55,613 nt of DNA from Treponema sp. UBA1226 (GCA_002309195.1 DBWY01000012.1:6085-61697), one strand, 5' to 3'. Shown: positions 7,353 through 16,530, counted from the first letter of the stretch. Numbers and translations are program-made. Notes: generated by a model not told the origin, from the sequence alone.

Positions 7353-8249
7353 ATGGATGACATTAATCTTGGACAGTTAACGAATGCGGGTTTTAAGAGA
7401 ATCGGCTTGAGCTTCATCGGTAAAGTAGACGATTATTTTTTTACAATTACTGATAAACTTGATGTAGAAAAAGAAATTACTGTTTCTATAAACATTGCAC
7501 CTAATGATGATAAAAGCAAACTTTTTGAATATCTCGATAAAGAGCAGTGCTTTAAGGATTACGGAATCGACGGAAAAACCGTAACGATAACTTTTATCGA
7601 AAGTTCAGAAAGGGATCTGCTTAATGCACTCCAGGAACTTACTGCTAAACTTAAAGAAATAAACGCAGTATGTGTATGCGGCAGCTGTGATAATACAGAA
7701 TATCTTGCAGTTTATACAAACGGTACGGTTCACTCTGTATTGTGCGAAAAGTGCGGTTCTGAGGTTTTAAAATCTTTTGAAGAAGAAAAAAATAAAAATC
7801 CAAACTATGGTAAAGGATTTTTCTTAAGTCTTATCGGAGCCCTCATTGGTTCTATTGTCTGGATTTTAATCGGAATGGCAGGCTTTTATGCATCAATTGC
7901 AGGTCTTGTAATTTCTTTCTGTGCCTTTAAAGGTTATGAAATTGCAGGCGGTAAAGTTACTAAAACCGGTGTAATCATAAACATTATTACTATCGCAATT
8001 GCCTTCTTCTTTGCGCAGTACATCGGACTTTTTATTGCACTTCAAAAAGAAGTTCCGGAACTTACATTCTCGCTCTTTGTTCTTAATTCAAATCTTATAT
8101 TTACTGACCATGATATCTTAAGTTATGTTCTTCCTAATATGGGACTTGGACTTCTCTTTGTTGTACTTGGAGCATCAAGAACTATTTCTAATAACTTTAA
8201 TGCTGCAAAACAGGCAGAAGAATTTAAAATCGAAAAGATTAATTTTTAA
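7353..8249 (+). CDS. Zinc-ribbon multi-spanning membrane protein
   Basis: A 298-residue protein. The N-terminal ~105 residues are soluble and lack a signal. A C-G-S-C...C-E-K-C zinc ribbon lies at ~109-136, and four hydrophobic helices follow at ~155-173, ~176-192, ~208-228 and ~258-274, then a short Lys-rich tail. GAGG precedes the ATG. The layout resembles small 'double zinc ribbon plus TM' proteins of unknown role; I assign no function. Two strong hairpins end the transcript. Confidence 0.6.
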   Translation: MDDINLGQLTNAGFKRIGLSFIGKVDDYFFTITDKLDVEKEITVSINIAPNDDKSKLFEYLDKEQCFKDYGIDGKTVTITFIESSERDLLNALQELTAKLKEINAVCVCGSCDNTEYLAVYTNGTVHSVLCEKCGSEVLKSFEEEKNKNPNYGKGFFLSLIGALIGSIVWILIGMAGFYASIAGLVISFCAFKGYEIAGGKVTKTGVIINIITIAIAFFFAQYIGLFIALQKEVPELTFSLFVLNSNLIFTDHDILSYVLPNMGLGLLFVVLGASRTISNNFNAAKQAEEFKIEKINF

Positions 8250-8257
8250 GACAAAAA

Positions 8258-8321
8258 AAAGCGCAGAGTTTTTCTGCGCTTTGTGTTTACACAAAAGCGG
8301 GATTACATCCCGCTTTTTTTT
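8258..8321. terminator. Double bidirectional terminator
   Basis: Two hairpins in a row: AAAGCGCAGA/TCTGCGCTTT (8258-8282), then GCGGGAT/ATCCCGC (8297-8313) followed by nine Ts running into the stop codon of the convergent chemoreceptor gene. They serve both 7353 (+) and 8320 (-). Confidence 0.85.
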
Positions 8322-10524
8322 ATTCTGTCGTCATAAGCTGACTTATGCTGTTTGCTGTTTCTTTTGTTCGTTCTGCGAGAGTGCGGAGCGCTTCTACCTG
8401 CTGTAAAAGTGACTGTGCATCACCCGAAATCTCAGAACTTGCCTGATCTACTTTTACAGTTGCTTTTGTAAGAAGGTTCATGTTATCAAGAACCTGCGCA
8501 GAATATCTGCTCTGCATGCTTACGTTTTCTTTCATTACAGATGCAGACTGTGACATAAGTTCTGCCTGATGAGAAATTGCATTGCCGGTTTCCATCTGAA
8601 CCTGAATGCTTTCTGCAGCGGCCGTTACTTTTTCTACACTCTGTCCTGCTCCGTTTTGAATCTGAGCAAATGTCTGGTTTACTTTTTCTGTAAGCGAAGC
8701 ACTCTGTTCGATATCATCGATTACGGCTGTAACGATATCACCGATTTTAGATGCATAAGATGAACTGTTTGATGCAAGGTTTTTAATTTCGTGCGCGATT
8801 ACAGAGAATCCTTTACCTGCTTCTCCGGTGTGTGCAGCTTCGATTGCAGCGTTCATGGCAAGAAGGTCTGTCTGTGCTGCAAACTCGTTGATTGTTGTAA
8901 TTACCGAAAGAATTTCTTTTGATGCTTTCTGAATCGACTCGATTACAGAGAAAAGCTTTTTCATATCGTTTGAACCGCTTGTAGTAAGAGTGTTCAATGA
9001 GCGTGTAAAGTTTTCTGCAGTAAGAATACCTTCGTTTACGTTTGTAATTCCTTCCATTACGGAGCGTGTTCCGTCGGCAGTTGTACGTATACTTTCTGCA
9101 GTGCGGTCAAATTCTTCGTTCATCGTACCGAGCGATTCTGTAAGCTCGCGCACTGTATCTGCAGTCTGCGTATGAATCGAAGACTGTTCATGAATTGCAT
9201 TATTGATGATTTCTACTTTTTCGCGCGAGTTCTGTGTTGCCTGCATTACGGCGTTTACAGATTCAGCAAGCTCCTTAGAAATTTGAGTTGATTCAATTAC
9301 CATCGAGCGTGCTGAGTTAAATACATTTGAAAGCTGTTCTTTTTGTTCCTTTGTTTTTTCTGCAAGAATCGTAAATTCTCTCTGTGAGTTTGCAGAACGC
9401 ATAGAAAGCGTAATGAATACCGCGATATCAAGAGTAAAGATTGCAATTGACTGTGTCCACATGAAAGGGTTTTTACCGATGAGCATGTAGATAACGTCAT
9501 GAAGCGCAAGAACTGCACCGACCGTAAATCCAAGGAAGATGTTTATCGCATAAGATTCTTTTCTTTTGATTGCACTGGTAGAAGTAATAAATCCGTAAAC
9601 GATGACAACGACAACAGGAAGAAGCATTATATTGAACAGATTGTTCATCGCATCTTCTTTTCCGCAGACTGCAATGTATGCAACAAAATCAATTACTGTA
9701 AACACGATTGCAATGATTACCATCTTCTTGTAACCACGTCTGTTAAAGAATCTGTTTAAGAAGATTGCCATAAACGAAATACTTGCCGGCAGACATGCTC
9801 TTGAGAGCGAACGGTTTAAGTTATACGGAATAAAAATAAATTCTGAACCGATATCAAAGAAGTAGAATACGATAAAGAACATCGTGATTGCATAGTAAAG
9901 ATATGTCCTGTCGTTTTTGTTACCGATAAAGACTGCAAAACTGTAAAGCATGATGAATGCACAGAGGAATGTAAGGATTAAGAAGAAGCGCGGTCCAAAC
10001 TGGTTGTGAATTACGTTCTGGAACATTGCTTCTGATCCGTTATCAAGTGTAAATTTTAAATTTATAAGTCTGTCAGAAGGACAGAAAATTCTTACTGCAA
10101 CTTTAATCTTTCCATCAACTACTGCAGAAAGCGGAAGGTTGATATCTGTATATTCTTCTACTCGGACAAGTTCACGTGGCGGAAGGTTTCCTCGGCTTCC
10201 TACAAATGAGTTTTCTACAAAGAACTCTGCGGCTGCGTTAAATTTTTCCATTCCAATCCAGAGTTCGTCTTTCATGAATTCTTTTGGAACGTCAAGCTCT
10301 GCCCTTAACCATACAAAGTGTTCTCTTCCTAAATCTATCGAATTATTTTTTACCACAATCCAGTTGCTGTCGTCGTATTCAGACTTAGCCCAGTTCATGT
10401 TATCACCAAGAGCGTATTTCCACTCTGCCGTGACGGGAATTGATTTTCTTCCCTTAATTTGTGTGCATGAAAGAAATAAAAAAGAAATTAATATTGCTGC
10501 AATTGCCTGTATGCGTTTTGACAT
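8320..10524 (-). CDS. Methyl-accepting chemotaxis protein with 7TMR-DISM sensor
   Basis: A 734-residue protein. The signal ends 'LFLSC' (residue ~20), a lipobox, so the N-terminus may be lipidated. Residues ~35-170 form a 7TMR-DISM-type extracytoplasmic beta domain ('DDSNW...VWLRAELDVP'). About seven transmembrane helices follow at ~185-375. The C-terminal half is a methyl-accepting signalling domain, with the CheA/CheW-contacting hairpin around residue ~560-585 ('AAIEAAHTGEAGKGFSVIAHEIKNL'). Ligand binding outside would be passed to the flagellar chemotaxis pathway. I start at 10524 because GGAGGAG lies ~9 bases upstream; an in-frame Met 11 codons earlier has no such site. Its stop codon lies in the terminator T-run. 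Confidence 0.85.
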   Translation of the reverse strand: MSKRIQAIAAILISFLFLSCTQIKGRKSIPVTAEWKYALGDNMNWAKSEYDDSNWIVVKNNSIDLGREHFVWLRAELDVPKEFMKDELWIGMEKFNAAAEFFVENSFVGSRGNLPPRELVRVEEYTDINLPLSAVVDGKIKVAVRIFCPSDRLINLKFTLDNGSEAMFQNVIHNQFGPRFFLILTFLCAFIMLYSFAVFIGNKNDRTYLYYAITMFFIVFYFFDIGSEFIFIPYNLNRSLSRACLPASISFMAIFLNRFFNRRGYKKMVIIAIVFTVIDFVAYIAVCGKEDAMNNLFNIMLLPVVVVIVYGFITSTSAIKRKESYAINIFLGFTVGAVLALHDVIYMLIGKNPFMWTQSIAIFTLDIAVFITLSMRSANSQREFTILAEKTKEQKEQLSNVFNSARSMVIESTQISKELAESVNAVMQATQNSREKVEIINNAIHEQSSIHTQTADTVRELTESLGTMNEEFDRTAESIRTTADGTRSVMEGITNVNEGILTAENFTRSLNTLTTSGSNDMKKLFSVIESIQKASKEILSVITTINEFAAQTDLLAMNAAIEAAHTGEAGKGFSVIAHEIKNLASNSSSYASKIGDIVTAVIDDIEQSASLTEKVNQTFAQIQNGAGQSVEKVTAAAESIQVQMETGNAISHQAELMSQSASVMKENVSMQSRYSAQVLDNMNLLTKATVKVDQASSEISGDAQSLLQQVEALRTLAERTKETANSISQLMTTE

Positions 10525-10633
10525 TTTTTTAACTCCTCCGAAAACTGTCTTATGCATATAAAAAGCAGAACAAAGATGCTTAAAAAATATTTATTATTAT
10601 AACACGAAATTTGTATGTTCCGCTAGTTTTTTC

Positions 10634-10662
10634 TTGATGTTCAGCGTAAAAAAAAGTAATAT
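10634..10662 (+). promoter_or_regulatory. Promoter for the short-chain dehydrogenase
   Basis: TTGATG (10634-10639), 17-bp spacer, TAATAT (10657-10662), 28 bases upstream of the ATG at 10691. Confidence 0.4.
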
Positions 10663-10690
10663 GCAGTGTAGAGTATTACAGGAGATAAAA

Positions 10691-11458
10691 ATGACAGCAC
10701 TGATTACAGGCGCTTCGAGCGGTTTAGGTTGTGAGTTTGCAAAACTTTTTGCATCTGACGGTCACGATCTTATTCTTGTTGCGCGCAGAGTTGACAGACT
10801 TAATGAATTAAAAAAACAGATAGAAGAAAAATACATGACAAAAGTTACGATTTTGTCACAAGACTTGACTCTTCCTGATGCGGCAGAATCTGTTTTTTCT
10901 TTTACTGAACAGAATAAAATACAGGTTGATTTTCTTGTTAATAATGCAGGCTTCGGCGATTTTGGATTTTTTGACAGCTGCGATATTGCAAAACAGCAGA
11001 ACATGGTCATGTTAAATGTAATGACGCTTACAAAACTTGCTCGCCTTTATATAGCCGGAATGAAAGAAAGAAATTTTGGTCGCATCTTAAATGTCGCATC
11101 GATTGCAGCATTTATGCCTGGACCAAAAATGTCTGTGTACTATGCTACAAAGGCTTATGTACGCTCTTTTTCAGAAGCTCTTTCTGTTGAACTTAAGAAA
11201 ACCGGAGTGTCGGTTACGATTCTCTGTCCGGGTCCGACAAAATCTGAGTTCTGGGATAAATCAGAAGCAGACAGCTCAAGCATTTACAAGCACATGATTT
11301 TTTACAAGGCAGAAAAGGTTGCATCTTTGGGATACAGAAAAATGAAAAGGCAGAAGCTTTTTGCAATCCCGGGTTTAATGACAAACATAATCATTTTCTT
11401 TGCAAAAATTGTTCCGCGTTCGTGGGCAAGAACAATCGTTTATTTTGTTCAGCGATAG
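10691..11458 (+). CDS. Short-chain dehydrogenase/reductase
   Basis: A 255-residue classical SDR. T-G-A-S-S-G-L-G at the N-terminus binds the NAD(P) cofactor, N-N-A-G lies at ~85, the catalytic Ser is in 'NVASIAAF', and Y-Y-A-T-K supplies Tyr and Lys. 'CPGPTKSEFW' follows, as in the DltE/YqjQ-like group acting on acyl or keto substrates. The substrate is unknown. The start at 10691 follows AGGAG; the open frame upstream to 10634 overlaps the promoter. Confidence 0.9.
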   Translation: MTALITGASSGLGCEFAKLFASDGHDLILVARRVDRLNELKKQIEEKYMTKVTILSQDLTLPDAAESVFSFTEQNKIQVDFLVNNAGFGDFGFFDSCDIAKQQNMVMLNVMTLTKLARLYIAGMKERNFGRILNVASIAAFMPGPKMSVYYATKAYVRSFSEALSVELKKTGVSVTILCPGPTKSEFWDKSEADSSSIYKHMIFYKAEKVASLGYRKMKRQKLFAIPGLMTNIIIFFAKIVPRSWARTIVYFVQR

Positions 11459-11537
11459 GAAAGCGGTGCGTTTTGAAGCGTGCGATTTAAGATGGCGCGT
11501 TTTGGACAATCTTTCGGACTTGCCGCGCGAAAATGAT

Positions 11538-11566
11538 TTTACTTTTACAGTTTTCTGGAGTACAAT
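11538..11566 (+). promoter_or_regulatory. Promoter abutting the YhhN start (leaderless geometry)
   Basis: TTTACT (11538-11543), 17-bp spacer, TACAAT (11561-11566), then only six bases before ATG 11573. Transcription would start at or next to the A of the start codon. Confidence 0.5.
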
Positions 11567-11572
11567 AAAAAT

Positions 11573-12280
11573 ATGATAACAACATTTGTTTTAGGCATTG
11601 CATCGCTTGTGTGCCTTGGATTAGACCACTTTTTTAGAATCACGGATCACCGCGTTTTGTCTCTGGTATTTAAAGGCATTGCGAGTGTTTTCTTTGTAGT
11701 CCTTGCATTTTATTCATTTTTTAAATGCAAAGACAAGGACGATAAGTTTAAAAAGCTTTCACGCTATGTAGTTATGGCTCTGTGTTTTTCGTTTGCAGCA
11801 GATGTAATGCTTGGTTTAAACGAAGTAGAAATCATGGGCGAGGGCGCATTTATCGTAGGCTTCCTGCTATTTGTTGCTGCACACATCATGTATCTTTTTG
11901 CATTTTCAGCCTATAAGAAGCCAGACAGAGTCTTCTATATTAAAGCTGCAGTTTTAACTGTAATTCTTATCTGCTATGCAGGTCTCACCCCGTGGTTTAA
12001 TTTTAACGGATTATTTCCGCTTATCTGCATTTATTCGGTTATAGTTTCGTGTGTAGTTTTCAGAAGTCTTGATTTTACAGAACGCGATTCTTTAAATGCA
12101 AAAATCATGGCAGGCGGAATGATTCTCTTTGTTCTTTCTGATATGCTTCTTCTTTTCTGGATTTTCCCTAAAGAGGGAGTTTCAAAGAGTGTGTCATCGG
12201 TTATCTTTATAATAAGCAACAGCTGCTATTACATCGGACAGCTCGCTGCTGCTCATTCGATTTCGAAAAGTTATTCCTGA
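11573..12280 (+). CDS. YhhN-family (TMEM86-like) membrane protein
   Basis: A 235-residue protein with about eight hydrophobic helices. The conserved YhhN blocks are present: 'FAADVMLGL' (Asp), 'FIVGFLLFVAAHIMYLFAF' (F-x-x-G...A-H-x-x-Y) and 'LSDMLLLFW' (Asp). Eukaryotic TMEM86 members are lysoplasmalogenases; activity of the bacterial ones is less settled. There is no Shine-Dalgarno at normal spacing, and the promoter sits six bases from the ATG. The gene overlaps the convergent PurF homologue by 10 bases. Confidence 0.8.
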   Translation: MITTFVLGIASLVCLGLDHFFRITDHRVLSLVFKGIASVFFVVLAFYSFFKCKDKDDKFKKLSRYVVMALCFSFAADVMLGLNEVEIMGEGAFIVGFLLFVAAHIMYLFAFSAYKKPDRVFYIKAAVLTVILICYAGLTPWFNFNGLFPLICIYSVIVSCVVFRSLDFTERDSLNAKIMAGGMILFVLSDMLLLFWIFPKEGVSKSVSSVIFIISNSCYYIGQLAAAHSISKSYS

Positions 12281-13686
12281 CCGTTCCAGCAGTAAGTACA
12301 GAGTTTACTCTGATCGATTCCTACGCTTTCGAGCATGTCATCAAGTCTGTGAAAGCGAAGGGTCGTAAAATGAAGCTGCTTTCTGATTTCTTCGAGCATT
12401 GCTGCGTACTCTTTTGAATCAGGGTCGCAGTATTTTTTTAATGTCTCATCACTTACATTTTCGCCTTCGAACTTTTTGATTACACGGCGTGTAATTAAAT
12501 CCATTTCAGAATTTGAGCGTGAGAAATTTAAATATTTACAGCCAAACATAATCGGTGGACATGCAGGACGCACATGAACTTCTTTTGCGCCGCTCTGATA
12601 GAGGAAGTCAGTTGTTTCCCTTAATTGAGTTCCGCGTACGATAGAGTCATCGATAAGAAGAATTTTCTTTCCTTTGATTAAAGGCTGAACCGGAATAAGT
12701 TTCATGTGGGCAATCAGATTTCTCTGATCCTGGCTTGTAGGCATAAACGAGCGTGGCCATGTCGGCGTGTATTTAATGAACGGGCGTGCAAAAGGAATTC
12801 CTGATTCGTTTGCATAACCTACTGCGTGTGCAGTTCCGCTGTCTGGAACACCTGCAACGCTGTCTGGACTTACAGAACCTTTGTCACGTCGTGCAAGATA
12901 TTTTCCGCAGTTGTAACGCATCTGTTCTACATTAACGCCTTCGTATGCAGAAGTAGGATAGCCGTAGTAACACCAGAGGAAAGTACAGATTTTCATTTCT
13001 TTTCCAGGCTGCTGGATTACTTCCATTTTATCCGGAGTAATAAAAACAATTTCTGCAGGTCCAAGCTCGTGATAATCTTTGTAACCTAAGTTTACATATG
13101 CAAAGCTTTCAAATGAAAGACAGAACGCGTTGTCTTTTTTTCCTACCTGGATTGGTGTGCGTCCAAGTCTGTCGCGTGCGCCGTAAATTCCATCTTCGGT
13201 CATTACGATTATTGAAATCGAACCTTTTATTTTTTCCTGAACGTATTTAATTCCTTCTGGGATTGATTTTTTGTGATTGATGAGTGCAACGATAAGTTCT
13301 GTCTGGTTAATTTCGCCGCCGCTCATTTCAAGAAAGTGTGTGTAACCGCCTTCGAGGATTTCGTTGACGAGTTCTTTTTTATTTGTAACAACACCGACTG
13401 TAGAAACTGCAAAGCTTCCGAGATGAGAGTGCACTAAAAGCGGCTGCGGTTCGTAATCAGAGATACAGCCGATTCCGAGATTGCCGTGCATCTGGTCGAT
13501 GTCTTTTTCGAACTTTGTCCTGAACGGAGAATTCTGAATGTTGTGAATTGATCTCTGGAACTTTTTATCCTTTGATAAAACGGCAAGTCCGCCGCGTCTT
13601 GTTCCAAGATGTGAATGGTAGTCAACCCCAAAAAATAAATCCAAGGAACAGTCATCCTTAGAGGCAACTGCAAAAAATCCGCCCAT
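12271..13686 (-). CDS. PurF-like phosphoribosyltransferase with degenerate glutaminase domain
   Basis: A 471-residue protein co-linear with amidophosphoribosyltransferase (first step of purine synthesis). The C-terminal PRTase half is intact: 'GVPDSGTAHAVGYA' and the PRPP loop 'ILLIDDSIVRGT' near residue ~340. The N-terminal class II amidotransferase half is not. It begins M-G-G-F-F where PurF has the nucleophile Cys (C-G-V/I-F). The H-R-G-Q, H-x-R-Y-A-T and H-N-G blocks are replaced by 'GTRRGG', 'GIGCISD' and 'VGVVTN'. Glutamine hydrolysis therefore looks impossible; ammonia use or another role is inferred. AGAAGGA ~9 bases upstream fixes the start at 13686; codons further upstream in frame look non-coding. 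No other purine gene is nearby. Confidence 0.8.
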   Translation of the reverse strand: MGGFFAVASKDDCSLDLFFGVDYHSHLGTRRGGLAVLSKDKKFQRSIHNIQNSPFRTKFEKDIDQMHGNLGIGCISDYEPQPLLVHSHLGSFAVSTVGVVTNKKELVNEILEGGYTHFLEMSGGEINQTELIVALINHKKSIPEGIKYVQEKIKGSISIIVMTEDGIYGARDRLGRTPIQVGKKDNAFCLSFESFAYVNLGYKDYHELGPAEIVFITPDKMEVIQQPGKEMKICTFLWCYYGYPTSAYEGVNVEQMRYNCGKYLARRDKGSVSPDSVAGVPDSGTAHAVGYANESGIPFARPFIKYTPTWPRSFMPTSQDQRNLIAHMKLIPVQPLIKGKKILLIDDSIVRGTQLRETTDFLYQSGAKEVHVRPACPPIMFGCKYLNFSRSNSEMDLITRRVIKKFEGENVSDETLKKYCDPDSKEYAAMLEEIRKQLHFTTLRFHRLDDMLESVGIDQSKLCTYCWNGQE

Positions 13687-13860
13687 TTTTAGTGTCCTTC
13701 TGTCAAAGAAAAATAAAGAATTTGATGAGCGTATTATAGCGGTTTTTCTGACTTTGTTCAAATATGGCGAAGGTGGGGGGGTGGGCTTGCGCAACAAGGG
13801 CGCGCTTTTGGGATGCGCTCGAGTGTGTGGTAAAGGGCTGTGTTGCGTATCTTTTTTTTC

Positions 13861-13889
13861 TTGCGGATTTTTCTTCTATTGTTTAAAAT
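13861..13889 (+). promoter_or_regulatory. Promoter abutting the lysozyme start (leaderless geometry)
   Basis: TTGCGG (13861-13866), 17-bp spacer, TAAAAT (13884-13889), then six bases to ATG 13896. There is no Shine-Dalgarno between them. Confidence 0.5.
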
Positions 13890-13895
13890 ATCTTT

Positions 13896-14756
13896 ATGAA
13901 AAACATAAAATCAAAAATCACCGCAGTTCTCCTTTTAATCGCAGCCTGCACGGTTTTGCCTGCCTTTGAACGTAACTATGATAAAATTCAGCAGGAACAC
14001 ATGAAAGCCGACGGCCAGAAGTTTTTATTTCGCGATGTATTCGGAACAGAATTTATGACCGTTTTAAATCCTAATGTCGAGCGCCATGACTATAAAACAA
14101 GCTCTTTTAAGCGCACAGATTATACGATGATTTACGAAGGCGACCAGCGCTACCAGGCTCGACGAGGAGTCGACATCTCGCATCATGACGGCGAAGTTGA
14201 CTGGAAAAAGCTTAAATCAGACGGAATCGAATTTGTAATCCTTAGAGTCGGATACAGAGGATATCAGAGCGGTTCTTTAAACGAAGACCGCATGTTCCAA
14301 AAGAACATAAAGGGTGCGCTCGAAGCCGGGCTTGATGTAGGTATCTATATTTTTTCTCAGGCAGACAGCGAAAAAGAAGCCCTCGAAGAAGCAAAGTTTG
14401 TTTTAAAGCGTATAAAAAAATATAAGATAACCCTCCCGGTTTTTTATGACCCGGAGATTATCCGCGATGACGAGGCGCGCTCAGACAATATTTCCGGGCA
14501 GCAGTTTACGAAAAACGCAGTCGTATTCTGCAATGCGGTAAAGCAGGCAGGATATATCCCGGGAGTTTACAGCAATATGCTCTGGGAAGCCTACGAGTTT
14601 GATCTTGAAAAGCTTTCTGACTTTGTAATCTGGTATGCAGACTACGAGGCAAAGCCGCAGACTCCATACAGATTTGAGTTCTGGCAGTATGCAGAAAAAG
14701 ACGGCGACATAAAAGCTCCGTACGATATGGATGTCATGATGGTTAAGGTAAAATAG
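13896..14756 (+). CDS. Exported GH25 lysozyme-like muramidase
   Basis: A 286-residue protein. The signal has both a lipobox-like I-A-A-C (residue ~18) and a possible ordinary cleavage site, so lipidation is uncertain. The GH25 domain spans ~90-286. 'RGVDISHHDG' carries Asp93, and 'FYDPE' gives the D-x-E pair Asp185/Glu187, matching the catalytic residues of Cellosyl-type N-acetylmuramidases. 'FEFWQYAEKD' and 'DMDVMM' close the barrel as usual. It would cut peptidoglycan in the periplasm, in remodelling or against other bacteria. A terminator follows. Confidence 0.88.
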   Translation: MKNIKSKITAVLLLIAACTVLPAFERNYDKIQQEHMKADGQKFLFRDVFGTEFMTVLNPNVERHDYKTSSFKRTDYTMIYEGDQRYQARRGVDISHHDGEVDWKKLKSDGIEFVILRVGYRGYQSGSLNEDRMFQKNIKGALEAGLDVGIYIFSQADSEKEALEEAKFVLKRIKKYKITLPVFYDPEIIRDDEARSDNISGQQFTKNAVVFCNAVKQAGYIPGVYSNMLWEAYEFDLEKLSDFVIWYADYEAKPQTPYRFEFWQYAEKDGDIKAPYDMDVMMVKVK

Positions 14757-14785
14757 AATCAGGAAGACGTGATTTTTTTAATAAT

Positions 14786-14826
14786 AAAAACTACCGATTT
14801 ATTGCAAAATCTGGTAGTTTTTTTAT
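14786..14826 (+). terminator. Rho-independent terminator
   Basis: AAAAACTACC...GGTAGTTTTTTT hairpin at 14786-14823, 30 bases after the lysozyme stop, with a T-run. Confidence 0.75.
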
Positions 14827-14919
14827 TTTAAAAGTGGCAATAAAAAATAAGTGTGCTAAAATATTTTATGGAGAGCAAAAAACGGCGTAAAAGCGTCGTT
14901 AAAAAAAGTGGGGTGTTTT

Positions 14920-15408
14920 ATGAAAAAAATTTTTCTTGCTGTTTTACTTACAGCATTCGCAGCAGTGGCCGTTAGTGCGCAGTCTAAGACTTATGTCATC
15001 GACCTTGGCGACAGCACATCAGGAAAGACCATATCGATTGTAAAAAATCCGTATGGCCCTAACTATCAGAACTCTAATCCGGCAACATTTACAAAATATT
15101 TTGCAGGTGATATGCCGTCTCCTGGAGACATCATAGAAGTTCATTACAAATTTACAAGCAATGTAGACCTTCCTGCACTTACAATGGCTGTTATCGACAA
15201 TTCTGAATCTGCAAAATGGTGGCTTGCAATTTCTGATCAGTACGAATCAATCGAAAACATTAAGGCTGGAGAAGTTGTAGAAGGCGTAATCGTTTACAAA
15301 GTTGTAGCAAAACCAGTTGCCGCCGTAACAGTCCAGATGATGTACGACGACAAAATCGTAAGCAAAATCACATTGCAGAAAGCAGGATTTAAAACAGGAA
15401 AGAAATAA
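14920..15408 (+). CDS. Small exported protein
   Basis: A 162-residue protein with a classic signal peptide (residues 1-~21, cleavage V-S-A/Q-S). The mature part is rich in alternating beta-type residues, with motifs such as 'GDIIEVHYKFTSNVDLP' and 'EVVEGVIVYKV', suggesting an immunoglobulin-like beta-sandwich. No family is recognised. A GTG four codons earlier is possible, but ATG 14920 begins the signal peptide and follows GGGG. Upstream, TGCTAAAAT (~14854-14862) is a possible extended -10. It ends exactly one base before the stop of the convergent GH43 gene. Confidence 0.7.
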   Translation: MKKIFLAVLLTAFAAVAVSAQSKTYVIDLGDSTSGKTISIVKNPYGPNYQNSNPATFTKYFAGDMPSPGDIIEVHYKFTSNVDLPALTMAVIDNSESAKWWLAISDQYESIENIKAGEVVEGVIVYKVVAKPVAAVTVQMMYDDKIVSKITLQKAGFKTGKK

Positions 15409-16386
15409 TTATCTTTCCATTCCATCCATTGTGATGATTGCACCTTTATCATCAAACTTGAGTTCGCGGAATTTAACGTTGCGTTTCTGGTTTATTCCGC
15501 CTGAACGCTCACAGTCATGGTAGAATAAATACCATTTTCCGTTGAACTCAAGGATTGAGTGGTGTGTTGTCCATCCGAGTACAGGTGTTAAAATCTTTCC
15601 GCCGAAAGTATATGGTCCGTAAACATTTTTAGATGTCGACCAGTTTAAAAAGTGTGTGTCACCTGTTGAATATGTAAAATAATATGTATCACCTTTCTTA
15701 AAAAGCCATGGATCTTCAAAGTAACGTCTGTCGTGGTCGCCGCCTGTAAGTGGCTTGCCGTTTTCGTCAACGATTACAAGGTCGCGTGGATCTTCTGCAA
15801 GAGTCTTCATATCAGGATTCATCTTTGCAATTTTCGGGCAGACTGCAGGTGTGTCACCTGTTGGTTCTGTGTTTGCCTCGTCGTATTTGTTATTGCGGTA
15901 TTTATCAAGCTGACCGCCCCAGATTCCGCCGAATGTAAGATAGAAGTTTTTATCTGTGTCAGGGAAAATACACGGGTCAATTGAGAAAGTTCCCTTGATG
16001 TAATCTGGTTCTGCTTTAAACGGACCGCGTGGAGAATCTCCGATTGCAACGCCTACGCGGAAAAAACCTTCTTTGTCGCGTGCAGGGAAGAAGAAATAGT
16101 ATTTGCCGTCTTTTTCTGCACAGTCCGGAGCCCAAACCTGTTTTGAAGCCCATGGAATGTCCTTAAGGTCTAAAACCATTCCGCAGTCGCGTGGAAGGGT
16201 ATTTTCGTCATCCATTTCGTATACATGATAATCTGTCATGTCGTACTGGTCGCCGTTATCGTTGCTTTCGACATCGATGTCGCGGTCATGTGACGGGTAG
16301 ATGTAAATTTTGCCGTTAAATACATGTGCAGACGGGTCTGCAGTATAAAGGTCATTTACAAGTGGCTTTTTTTCGATAGAAGACAT
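15409..16386 (-). CDS. Glycoside hydrolase family 43
   Basis: A 325-residue protein without a signal peptide, so cytoplasmic. It shows the five-bladed propeller landmarks of GH43: 'YTADPSAHVF' (general base Asp17), 'FSIDPCIFPD' (the Asp that tunes pKa) and 'RYFEDPWLF' (general acid Glu). 'GWTTHHSILEFNGKWYLFYHD' carries the His of the calcium/active-site region. GH43 enzymes are mostly beta-xylosidases or alpha-L-arabinofuranosidases; the location suggests it acts on imported oligosaccharides. GGAG is seven bases upstream. Confidence 0.88.
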   Translation of the reverse strand: MSSIEKKPLVNDLYTADPSAHVFNGKIYIYPSHDRDIDVESNDNGDQYDMTDYHVYEMDDENTLPRDCGMVLDLKDIPWASKQVWAPDCAEKDGKYYFFFPARDKEGFFRVGVAIGDSPRGPFKAEPDYIKGTFSIDPCIFPDTDKNFYLTFGGIWGGQLDKYRNNKYDEANTEPTGDTPAVCPKIAKMNPDMKTLAEDPRDLVIVDENGKPLTGGDHDRRYFEDPWLFKKGDTYYFTYSTGDTHFLNWSTSKNVYGPYTFGGKILTPVLGWTTHHSILEFNGKWYLFYHDCERSGGINQKRNVKFRELKFDDKGAIITMDGMER

Positions 16387-16466
16387 AAGGAACTCCGTTT
16401 TTGCTCTAAAGCGTATTTTAAATTGAATTTACTAAAGGCTCTTTTTTTGATTCACCTTGATGAGCA

Positions 16467-16495
16467 ATTATAACATAGAAAATTGTAGATGTAAA
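16467..16495 (-). promoter_or_regulatory. Promoter for the GH43 gene
   Basis: On the minus strand: TTTACA (16495-16490), 17-bp spacer, TATAAT (16472-16467). It leaves an ~80-base 5' leader. Confidence 0.6.
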
Positions 16496-16530
16496 TTGCC
16501 ATAAACTAACCTAGTCAAAGGGGGCTAACC

